From NCBI GenBank assembly GCA_946221915.1, contig CAMIKG010000012.1:1-64000 (forward strand): a DNA stretch of 64,000 nucleotides, written 5' to 3'. This DNA comes from an uncultured Erwinia sp. (GTDB lineage: Bacteria; Pseudomonadota; Gammaproteobacteria; Enterobacterales; Enterobacteriaceae). Shown here piece after piece: positions 7,920 to 15,028 of this stretch. The position numbers and the translations under genes are program-made. The notes under the pieces were generated by a model that was given only the letters and a program-made list of their open reading frames with translations, searched no databases and was not told the DNA's origin. The stretch's first letter is position 1, and every line of letters begins with the position of its first letter.

Positions 7920-9365
7920 TCAGCTCTCAGCCGAATCCTCCTTCCCGCGCAAATGACTATACTGCCACAACCAGCGTCCGCTGCTCAGACGCCACCAGAA
8001 GCAGGCGCCACGCACGATCCAGTCAAGGAACATCCCCAGCCAGATGCCGACCACGCCGAAGCCGAGCACAATGCCAAGGATATAGCCGACCACGATGCGG
8101 CAGCCCCACATGCCAATCATCGAAATCCACATGGTGTAGCGCGCGTCGCGCGCGCCTTTTAACCCGGCGGGCAACACCCACGAGGCCGCCCAGATTGGCA
8201 TAAAGGCAGCGTTCAGCCAGACCAGCACTTTAACGACGTCGATGACGTCCTCTTCGCTGGTATAGAAAGAGGCCAGCACGCCCGCCAGCGGAACAGAAAT
8301 CATCGCCAGCGCACACAGGCCGAAGGTGGAGAGCCAGAAGATATGTTTCAGCTGGCGCTCAGCCTGACTCACCTGCTGTTTACCGAGCCGTGTGCCGACA
8401 ATAATGGTGGCGGCCGCACCCAGCGAGTTGCCAGGCAGGTTAATAATCGAGGCAATAGAAAAGGCAATAAAGTTACCGGCGATCACGCTGGTGCCCATAC
8501 CGGCGACAAACACCTGGGTCAGCAGCTTACCGCCGTTAAACAACACCGATTCAATACTGGCGGGCAGGCCGATACTCAGCACCTCAACCAGAATCGGCCC
8601 GTTCATACGCCGGAAGTAGCTGCGCAGCGTGATTTTCAGCGCCGGGTTAAAGCCAATCGCCAGCACATAAATCACCGCCACTGCGCCAATATAGCGCGAC
8701 AGCGTCAGGCCGATGCCCGCACCAATAAAACCCAGACCATCCCACGATAAACAGCCATAGATCAGCAGGCTGCTGATAATAATATTGAGGATATTCATCC
8801 CGCCGTTAATCAGCATCGGCAGCTTGGTATTACCTGCGCCGCGTAACGCACCACAGCCAATCAGGGCAATCGCGGCGGCAGGGTAGCTCCAGACGGTAAT
8901 ACGCAGATAGGTTAACGCCAGTTCCTTCACCTCCGGCGCGGCGTCACCGGCAATCAGGTTAACGATCGCGGAACCGGAAAACTCGATCAGCAGCGCCAGC
9001 ACCACGGCGGCCAGCGTCATCAGCACCAGCGACTGACGAGTGGCGGCGCGCGCCCGTTTGCGGTCGCGTTTACCGAGGCTGAACGCCACCACCACGGTGG
9101 TGCCGAGATCGACGGCGGCAATAAACGAGATGATCACCATGCTGAAGCTTTCGGCGAGACCGACGGCCGCCATTGCCTCTTTACCTAAGCGGCTGACCAG
9201 GAAGGTGCTCAGCACCCCCATCAGCAGCACACAGGCATTTTCGAACATGATCGGCACGGCAAGCGGGGTGATTTCACGCCGCAGCAGAACCCCATAAGAA
9301 CGCCGTTTGGGATACCATGCTGTGCCTTGAATGGCGTGCAGCAGTTTTCTATGCAGCTTTTGCAA
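7920..9365 (-). CDS. yeeO: MATE-family efflux transporter (EmmdR/YeeO type)
   Basis: This 481-residue inner-membrane protein has about twelve hydrophobic segments in two similar halves, as expected for MATE cation-coupled drug and toxin exporters. Family features include the N-terminal PLAVPIMFENACVLL helix and the GCGALRGAGNTKLP motif. No ATG lies near the N-terminus. The best start is TTG at 9365, preceded by GGAA. Finding a MATE gene near amn and tRNA-Asn fits the E. coli position of yeeO, so the symbol rests on synteny plus family. It is divergent from fepB, with a Fur-like box and a terminator-like hairpin in the shared 212-bp region. Confidence 0.85.
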   Translation of the reverse strand: MQKLHRKLLHAIQGTAWYPKRRSYGVLLRREITPLAVPIMFENACVLLMGVLSTFLVSRLGKEAMAAVGLAESFSMVIISFIAAVDLGTTVVVAFSLGKRDRKRARAATRQSLVLMTLAAVVLALLIEFSGSAIVNLIAGDAAPEVKELALTYLRITVWSYPAAAIALIGCGALRGAGNTKLPMLINGGMNILNIIISSLLIYGCLSWDGLGFIGAGIGLTLSRYIGAVAVIYVLAIGFNPALKITLRSYFRRMNGPILVEVLSIGLPASIESVLFNGGKLLTQVFVAGMGTSVIAGNFIAFSIASIINLPGNSLGAAATIIVGTRLGKQQVSQAERQLKHIFWLSTFGLCALAMISVPLAGVLASFYTSEEDVIDVVKVLVWLNAAFMPIWAASWVLPAGLKGARDARYTMWISMIGMWGCRIVVGYILGIVLGFGVVGIWLGMFLDWIVRGACFWWRLSSGRWLWQYSHLRGKEDSAES

Positions 9366-9453
9366 TTGCGTTCCAGAAGGTCAGAAAAGTCGGGGGGAAT
9401 TATAAGAATGGTTAAGCTGCGAATAATAATCAAACTATTTATGATGCCAGGCT

Positions 9454-9478
9454 AAAAAAAGCCCTGTATCACGCAGGG
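9454..9478 (-). terminator. Terminator-like hairpin in the yeeO/fepB divergent region
   Basis: On the minus strand, CCCTG-CGTGATA-CAGGG is followed by C and seven T. The stem is only 5 bp. No annotated minus-strand gene ends here, so it would stop a transcript that begins inside this intergenic region, before the MATE gene is reached. Confidence 0.45.
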
Positions 9479-9540
9479 AAATTGATCCATCGCAGCTTCC
9501 GCCACGGCGAAGCCGTTTCAATTCAGGCGGATTCCCGGTA
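9461..9540 (-). ncRNA. Candidate small RNA or attenuated leader
   Basis: The minus strand between the Fur-like box (9542-9560) and the hairpin plus T-run ending at 9454 would give an RNA of roughly 80-90 nt. It contains a second hairpin, ACGGC-TTC-GCCGT, near 9505-9517. I do not recognise it as RyhB or another known small RNA. The 5' end is a guess. It could be a Fur-controlled small RNA or a transcription-attenuating leader of the MATE gene. Confidence 0.3.
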
Positions 9541-9541
9541 T

Positions 9542-9560
9542 GATAATAATACTCATTTAC
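9542..9560. promoter_or_regulatory. Fur box upstream of fepB
   Basis: GATAATAATACTCATTTAC matches the 19-bp Fur consensus at about 15 positions. It lies only 17 bases before the fepB start codon and between divergent genes. Iron repression of fepBDGC is the expected role of such a box. Confidence 0.7.
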
Positions 9561-9577
9561 ATAAATTTCCCTTATAA

Positions 9578-10603
9578 ATGAAAAATATGCTGTCAAAACG
9601 CGCGCCTCGCCTGGCCGCGCTGCTGCTGTTACCGCTGGCTTTGCAGCTGGCTGGCTGTGACAATCCAAAAGACGAACAGCGTGCTGCCCCTGCACAGCAG
9701 GCCGCTCAGGGCGACTGGCCGCGCACGCTGCAGACGCCGAAAGGCGCGTTTACCCTCGACCACGCGCCACAGCGCATTGTCTCCACCAGCGTCACCCTGA
9801 CCGGTACTCTGCTGGCGATTGATGCGCCGGTGATCGGTTCCGGCGCGACGGCGCGTAACACCTCAGTGGCGGACGATCAGGGCTTCTTTACCCAGTGGGG
9901 GCAGGAGGCCAAAGCGCGTCAGGTGAAGCCGCTGTACAACAGTGAACCGAATGCAGAAGCGATTGCCGCCGAAGCGCCCGATCTGATTGTGATTTCCGCC
10001 ACCGGCGGCGATTCGGCGCTGAAGCTGTATGAGCAGTTGTCCGCTATCGCGCCAACGCTGGTGATCGATTACGGGAATAAGAGCTGGCAGCAACTGGCGC
10101 AAGAGCTGGGCAGTATTACCGGTCATGAAGCCGACGCGCAGAAGCGGAACGACGGTTTTGAGCAGCGCGTCGCCGCGCTGAAGCAGAGCATTACGCTGCC
10201 GCCGCAGCCAGTGTCGGCGCTGGTGTATTACGAAGATGGCCGTGGCGTTAATTTATGGACGCCTGCCTCGGCGCAGGGCAAATTGCTGACGGAGCTGGGC
10301 TTTACGCTGGCGACGCTGCCGATGGATGTCAAACCGCAGACCAGCATGGGAAAGCGTAACGATATTATTCAGCTGGCCGGTGAGAACATGGCTTCCGGCC
10401 TCAATGGCAACACGCTGCTGCTGTTCTCCGCCACCGATGCCACGGTGCAGCAGGTCAGCAACAATCCTTTCCTGAAACATCTGCCGCCGGTGCTGCAACA
10501 GCATATTTACGCTATGGGGCCGGATACGTTTCGTCTCGATTACTACAGCGCCAGCAATATGCTGAACAGCATTGAACGCCATTTCGGCAAGTCGCAGCAG
10601 TAA
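9578..10603 (+). CDS. fepB: Ferric enterobactin-type ABC transporter, substrate-binding protein
   Basis: The 341-residue protein aligns closely with E. coli FepB (PQRIVSTSVTLTGTLLAIDAPVI, ATGGDSALKLYEQLS, NLWTPASAQGKLL, TFRLDYYSA). It delivers iron-catecholate from the periplasm to FepDG. Unlike E. coli FepB, the leader ends in a lipobox, LQLAGC, with Cys at 27 and Asp at +2. That implies a lipoprotein kept at the inner membrane by the Lol-avoidance rule. No clear Shine-Dalgarno sequence precedes ATG 9578. An alternative ATG at 9587 would give the same mature protein. It is the first gene of fepBDGC, downstream of a Fur box. Confidence 0.92.
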   Translation: MKNMLSKRAPRLAALLLLPLALQLAGCDNPKDEQRAAPAQQAAQGDWPRTLQTPKGAFTLDHAPQRIVSTSVTLTGTLLAIDAPVIGSGATARNTSVADDQGFFTQWGQEAKARQVKPLYNSEPNAEAIAAEAPDLIVISATGGDSALKLYEQLSAIAPTLVIDYGNKSWQQLAQELGSITGHEADAQKRNDGFEQRVAALKQSITLPPQPVSALVYYEDGRGVNLWTPASAQGKLLTELGFTLATLPMDVKPQTSMGKRNDIIQLAGENMASGLNGNTLLLFSATDATVQQVSNNPFLKHLPPVLQQHIYAMGPDTFRLDYYSASNMLNSIERHFGKSQQ

Positions 10604-10608
10604 CGGCG

Positions 10609-11607
10609 ATGAACACCACGACTCTGTTGCCGCGCCAGCTGCTGCTGGCGTGCGCGTTGCTGCTGTTGTTACTGATTATCTGCCTGCTCAGTTTATTGCT
10701 GGGAGCAAAAACCATCCCGCCACAGGATGTCTGGCTCAGCCTGACGGGGCAGCTGCATAACGCCGACAGCGTGATTGTGCTGGATGCGCGCCTGCCGCGT
10801 ACCCTGGCCGGGATTCTTGCCGGGCTGGCGCTGGGCGGTGCTGGCGCGGTGATTCAGGCGCTGACGCGTAACCCGCTGGCGGACCCGGGCATTCTCGGCG
10901 TCAACGCCGGCGCCAGCTTTGCCATTGTCATTGGCATCACCCTGTTTGGCGTCAGCGGTATCGGCGGCTGGCTGCTGTTTGGCTGGAGCGGCGCGCTGCT
11001 GGCGAGTATCGCTTTGTGGCTAATCGGTTCCGTGGGCGGCGGGAAAGTGAATCCGGTACGCCTGACGCTGACCGGCGTCGCGCTGAGCGCGGTGCTGATG
11101 GGGATGACCACCTCACTGATGCTGATCAATCCGCAAACCTTCGACCAGATGCGTATCTGGCAGGTCGGCACGCTCGATATCCGCTCATTAGCGCACATTG
11201 CCATTGTCGCCCCGGTGATCCTCGCGGGTGCGCTGCTGGCGCTGGTGTCGGCGCGCGCGCTGAATACGCTGAGCATGGGCGAGGAGATTGCTACCGCGCT
11301 CGGTACGCGCGTGATGCTGGTGCGTCTGCTGGCGGTGATAACGGTGATGATCCTGTGCGGTTCCACCACGGCGCTGGTGGGGCCGATCGGCTTTGTCGGG
11401 CTGATGATCCCGCATGTGGCGCGCTGGTGGTTTGGCACCGATCAGCGCTGGATTGTCATTGCTTCGTTTCTGCTGGCGCCCATTTTACTGCTGCTGGCCG
11501 ATATCGCCGGACGTCTGGTCGCGCCAGGCGAGCTGCGCGTTTCGATAGTGACCGCATTTATTGGCGCACCGGTTTTAATCTGGCTGGTGCGGCAACGTAA
11601 GCATTAA
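10609..11607 (+). CDS. fepD: Ferric enterobactin-type ABC transporter permease
   Basis: This is a FecCD-family inner-membrane permease of 332 residues. Conserved stretches are LDARLPRTLAGILAG, LTRNPLADPGILGVNAGASFAI and GPIGFVGLMIPHVARWW, the last containing the loop that contacts the ATPase. The order matches E. coli FepD more closely than FhuB or BtuC. It starts five bases after the fepB stop and is followed by fepG after ten bases, so all four genes should be one transcript. Confidence 0.93.
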   Translation: MNTTTLLPRQLLLACALLLLLLIICLLSLLLGAKTIPPQDVWLSLTGQLHNADSVIVLDARLPRTLAGILAGLALGGAGAVIQALTRNPLADPGILGVNAGASFAIVIGITLFGVSGIGGWLLFGWSGALLASIALWLIGSVGGGKVNPVRLTLTGVALSAVLMGMTTSLMLINPQTFDQMRIWQVGTLDIRSLAHIAIVAPVILAGALLALVSARALNTLSMGEEIATALGTRVMLVRLLAVITVMILCGSTTALVGPIGFVGLMIPHVARWWFGTDQRWIVIASFLLAPILLLLADIAGRLVAPGELRVSIVTAFIGAPVLIWLVRQRKH

Positions 11608-11617
11608 GGAGAGGGCT

Positions 11618-12652
11618 GTGACGACCAGGACGCTGCTGCTGGGCAATGCCCGTGGCGCAATCAATATTCGGGTGCCACTGCGCGTGCTGCTGGTCAACAG
11701 CACGCTGCTGCTGCTGGCGCTGCTGCTGGCCTTGCTGGCGCTGTGTTATGGCACGCTCAGTCTGACGCCGCAGCAGATGTGGCACGCGCTGCAGGGCGAA
11801 GGCGCGCCGGGGATGGTCACCATCGTCAGCCAGTGGCGTGCGCCGCGTATTCTGCTGGCGCTGGTGCTCGGCGCGGGCTTAGGCATGAGCGGGGCGATTT
11901 TCCAGTCGGCGATTCGTAATCCGCTCGGCAGCCCGGACATCGTCGGCTTTAATACCGGCGCGTGGACCGGGGCGCTGGTGGTGATTATTGCCCTGCAGGG
12001 CAATTACTATCAGATTGCCGCCGGGGCGCTGGTGGGCGGCATCGCGGCGGCGGCGCTGATGTATCTGCTGGCGTGGCGTGACGGCATTGTTGGCTTCCGC
12101 CTGATTATTGTTGGCATTGGCGTGGCGGCGCTGCTGTCGGCGTTTAACAGCTGGCTGATGGTCACCAGTTCGCTGGAGAGCGCGATGACCGCTGCCCTGT
12201 GGTCCGCCGGTTCGCTCAATGGTCTTACCTGGGCGAAAGGGCAACCGGCACTGGTGGCGATCCCGCTGACGGTGCTGGCGGTGCTGCTGCTGGGGCGTCG
12301 TCTGCAGCTGATGGAGATGGGCGATGACAGCGCGCGGGCGCTGGGCGTCAATGCTGAGGCCAGCCGTCTGTGGCTGATGCTGTGCGGCATTATCCTGACC
12401 GCGACGGCCACCGCCACCGCCGGGCCGATCTCATTTATCGCGCTGGCCGCACCGCAAATCGCGCGTCGTCTCACCCGCGCCAGCGCGGTGCCGCTGTTTT
12501 CCGCCGCCACTACCGGCGCAGTGCTGCTGCTGGCGGCGGATATCGTTGCCCAGCACAGCTTTAACGGCATCCAGCTGCCGGTAGGCGCCGTCACCGTTAG
12601 CATTGGCGGTGTGTATCTGATTTGGTTGTTAATTCGGGAGTCACGTCGCTGA
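11618..12652 (+). CDS. fepG: Ferric enterobactin-type ABC transporter permease
   Basis: This second FecCD-family permease (344 residues) pairs with FepD to form the channel. Motifs seen are SAIRNPLGSPDIVGFNTGAWTGAL and GPISFIALAAPQIARRL. Translation starts at GTG 11618, preceded by AAGGAG at good spacing. The stop codon overlaps the fepC start by one base, implying translational coupling. Confidence 0.93.
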   Translation: MTTRTLLLGNARGAINIRVPLRVLLVNSTLLLLALLLALLALCYGTLSLTPQQMWHALQGEGAPGMVTIVSQWRAPRILLALVLGAGLGMSGAIFQSAIRNPLGSPDIVGFNTGAWTGALVVIIALQGNYYQIAAGALVGGIAAAALMYLLAWRDGIVGFRLIIVGIGVAALLSAFNSWLMVTSSLESAMTAALWSAGSLNGLTWAKGQPALVAIPLTVLAVLLLGRRLQLMEMGDDSARALGVNAEASRLWLMLCGIILTATATATAGPISFIALAAPQIARRLTRASAVPLFSAATTGAVLLLAADIVAQHSFNGIQLPVGAVTVSIGGVYLIWLLIRESRR

Positions 12653-13467
12653 TGAGTACTATCTCCACTGCCAGCCGTCTGCAGGCCGCGCGCCTGACGC
12701 TGGCCTATGAACAGAAAGTGATCGCCAGCGATCTCAGCGTCAGCATTCCCGACAAACAGTTTACGGTGATTATTGGCCCGAACGCCTGCGGTAAATCGAC
12801 GCTGCTGCGCGCGCTGTGTCGTCTGCTGAAACCGCGCGACGGTCAGGTGCTGCTGGATGGCAAAGATATCCATCAGCTCGGCACCAAAGCGCTGGCGCGC
12901 CAGCTGGGGCTGCTGCCGCAGCACGCGATTGTGCCGGAAGGCATCAGCGTGGCGGATCTGGTGGCGCGCGGCCGCTACCCGCATCAGAGTCTGCGGAAAC
13001 AGTGGAGTGAGGCCGATCGCCAGGCGGTGGATGCGGCGATGGCGGCGACCAATGTCGCGCAGCTGGCGGATCGCAGTGTCGATGAGTTGTCCGGCGGTCA
13101 GCGGCAGCGGGTATGGGTGGCGATGGTGCTGGCGCAACAGACGCCGCTGCTGCTACTGGATGAACCGACGACCTGGCTGGATATCGCCCATCAGATTGAA
13201 CTGCTCGATCTGTTCCGCCAGCTGAATCAGCAGGCAGGGCATACGCTGATTGCGGTGCTGCACGATCTTAATCAGGCCTGCCGCTATGCCGACCATCTGA
13301 TTGTGATGCACAGCGGGCAGATTGTGGCGCAGGGCAAACCGGCGGAGATCATCAGCGCACAGCTGGTGCAGCAGGTGTTTGGTATGAGCAGCGTGATTAT
13401 TGATGACCCGGTATCACATACGCCGCTGATTGTGCCGTGCGGACGCTATCACCCGGCGCCGGTATAG
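12652..13467 (+). CDS. fepC: Ferric enterobactin-type ABC transporter ATP-binding protein
   Basis: This 271-residue ATPase energises FepDG. Walker A is GPNACGKST (residues 42-50), the signature is LSGGQRQR, and Walker B is LLLLDEPTTWLD. All match the siderophore-importer ATPase subfamily. I chose ATG 12652, which overlaps the fepG TGA and has GGGAG upstream, over a longer in-frame start at 12622 inside fepG. The gene converges on fes. An 8-bp stem (CCCGGCGC/GCGCCGGG, 13452-13474) spans its stop codon and may help termination. Confidence 0.95.
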   Translation: MSTISTASRLQAARLTLAYEQKVIASDLSVSIPDKQFTVIIGPNACGKSTLLRALCRLLKPRDGQVLLDGKDIHQLGTKALARQLGLLPQHAIVPEGISVADLVARGRYPHQSLRKQWSEADRQAVDAAMAATNVAQLADRSVDELSGGQRQRVWVAMVLAQQTPLLLLDEPTTWLDIAHQIELLDLFRQLNQQAGHTLIAVLHDLNQACRYADHLIVMHSGQIVAQGKPAEIISAQLVQQVFGMSSVIIDDPVSHTPLIVPCGRYHPAPV

Positions 13468-13482
13468 CGCCGGGCTGAGCGT

Positions 13483-14796
13483 TTAACGCGGGAGAAAATC
13501 GGCCAGCAGCACCTGCAGGCCGTCAATCAATCCGCCACGCCAGCACAGGTTGTCGTGGCCGCCAATATACTCGCGGTAACTGACCTGATGTGAGGTGGTT
13601 TTTAACGCCTGCAGCATTTGCTGGTTCACATAGCCGATATCCGCTTCGGTGGTGCCGGACTCCATAAAAATCGTCAGGCCGGAGTGGACGGCATCGCCCG
13701 ACGTCACCTGCTGCGTCAGCCAGCCAGTGGCCTGATGATTGTTGCGCAGCAGCTCAGGGTCCGGCCACCAGAACGATCCTGACTGGCTGAGAATGCGGGC
13801 AAAACGCTCTGGCCAGAACAGACCAGCATACAGTGCCGCCAGGCCACCATAGCTTTGTCCGGTGACGACCGTGCGATCTGCTTCCTCGCTGAAGGCGGCG
13901 TAGCGTCTGGCCTGCGGCAGTAACTCCTGCTGTATCGCGCGCCAGAATATCTCATTGCACGGCAGTTCCTGACCACGGTGCGCCAGATCGATCACATCAA
14001 TAAATAACCAGCAGGCGGCAGGCAGCAACCCTGCGGCAGTCTGGCTGTCGAGGGCGGACCAGATCGGGATGTTCTGCGCCCAGTTTTGCCCGTCGAGCAT
14101 AATTATCAGCGGTCGCTGCTCCGGCTGTGCGCTGTCGCCGGTGGTGTACAGCCAGATGGGGCGCTGATTTTCCAGCAGGGCGCTTTGCCAGTGAAAACGC
14201 TGCAGGCGTTCAGGGCGGGCATCCACCGCTTCGCCTGCATCAAATGCCTGCCAGCCTGCCTGCACCGGCGCCTGCGGCATATGGGCGGAAGAGAGCGGTT
14301 TACGACGGCTGTTATAATGGGGGCGCAGCGGATTAAGCGGATCGGCAAGGGTATGATTCATCAGCAGGGTCATCCACCATTCGCGCTGCTGTTTGCTCGC
14401 GGTTGCGCGATCCTCGCTGTAGGCGGGCGGCAGTTTACTGGCGTCGATCGGGATCAGGTTATAACCGCCGCGCCAGCGTGCATCCACTGCCGTCGACCAG
14501 TGCCAGATATCGGTGCCCGCGACGCGCTGCATGTGTTCCGGGTCCGGACTGTGGTGATCGGTAATGCCGTTGATATCGATATACACTTTCACGGTGGATG
14601 ACGCGTGCTCATCACCGGCCGGGTCGCGCCAGAAATAGCTCATGGTAACGTCATTGTCTGAACGAGCTTCCACCAGCGGCGTGCCGATCTCCGCCAGCTG
14701 CTGCCACCACGCCTCCTGACCACGGTTTTCCGCCGCCAGCAATCGCGCTGCGCTTCCCTCTGGCTGCAGCACCGGCAGCAGATTTTTATGTGCCAT
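13483..14796 (-). CDS. fes: Enterochelin (enterobactin) esterase
   Basis: Fes hydrolyses the ester bonds of imported ferric enterobactin in the cytoplasm so that iron can be released. This 437-residue protein has the Fes N-terminal domain (about 1-180) and a C-terminal alpha/beta-hydrolase domain. The nucleophile elbow is GQSYGGLAAL and the probable catalytic His lies in GGHDNLCWRGG near the end. ATG 14796 has GGGAG upstream. A TTG codon just before it is less likely. It converges on fepC and is divergent from the TonB receptor, sharing a Fur-like site. No entABCDEF genes are in the window. Confidence 0.93.
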   Translation of the reverse strand: MAHKNLLPVLQPEGSAARLLAAENRGQEAWWQQLAEIGTPLVEARSDNDVTMSYFWRDPAGDEHASSTVKVYIDINGITDHHSPDPEHMQRVAGTDIWHWSTAVDARWRGGYNLIPIDASKLPPAYSEDRATASKQQREWWMTLLMNHTLADPLNPLRPHYNSRRKPLSSAHMPQAPVQAGWQAFDAGEAVDARPERLQRFHWQSALLENQRPIWLYTTGDSAQPEQRPLIIMLDGQNWAQNIPIWSALDSQTAAGLLPAACWLFIDVIDLAHRGQELPCNEIFWRAIQQELLPQARRYAAFSEEADRTVVTGQSYGGLAALYAGLFWPERFARILSQSGSFWWPDPELLRNNHQATGWLTQQVTSGDAVHSGLTIFMESGTTEADIGYVNQQMLQALKTTSHQVSYREYIGGHDNLCWRGGLIDGLQVLLADFLPR

Positions 14797-14879
14797 CAAT
14801 CACTTCTCCCTGGTTACTTTTCGCAACAGAGAGTAACACTATGTCGGCGAAAATTGACTTAAGAAATACTAATACGAAT

Positions 14880-14898
14880 GTGATTGAGAATCGTTTGC
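14880..14898. promoter_or_regulatory. Fur-box-like site between fes and the TonB receptor
   Basis: GTGATTGAGAATCGTTTGC matches about 12 of 19 positions of the Fur consensus, including the GAGAATC core common in enterobacterial sites. It lies between two divergent iron genes. It is weaker than the fepB box. Confidence 0.5.
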
Positions 14899-15028
14899 AC
14901 TTCCAATAGCATCCCTGCGGCTCTGGCCTGAGGCGATTTTTTCTCTCTGTGGCAAGGCGTTATCTCGCCGGTTGGAGCAGGTGCGTCAGACAATAACTTT
15001 AATAAGCAGTAACGGGGATACGAATAAC

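Noticed and set aside
9542..9560. RyhB gene near the fepB Fur box
   Set aside because: The conserved RyhB core (CACGACATTGCTCACATTG) is not found on either strand here.
12010..13137. 375-codon minus-strand frame opposite fepG and fepC
   Set aside because: Antisense to two genes with full ABC-transporter motifs. It is a high-GC shadow with a His/Arg/Gln-rich translation.
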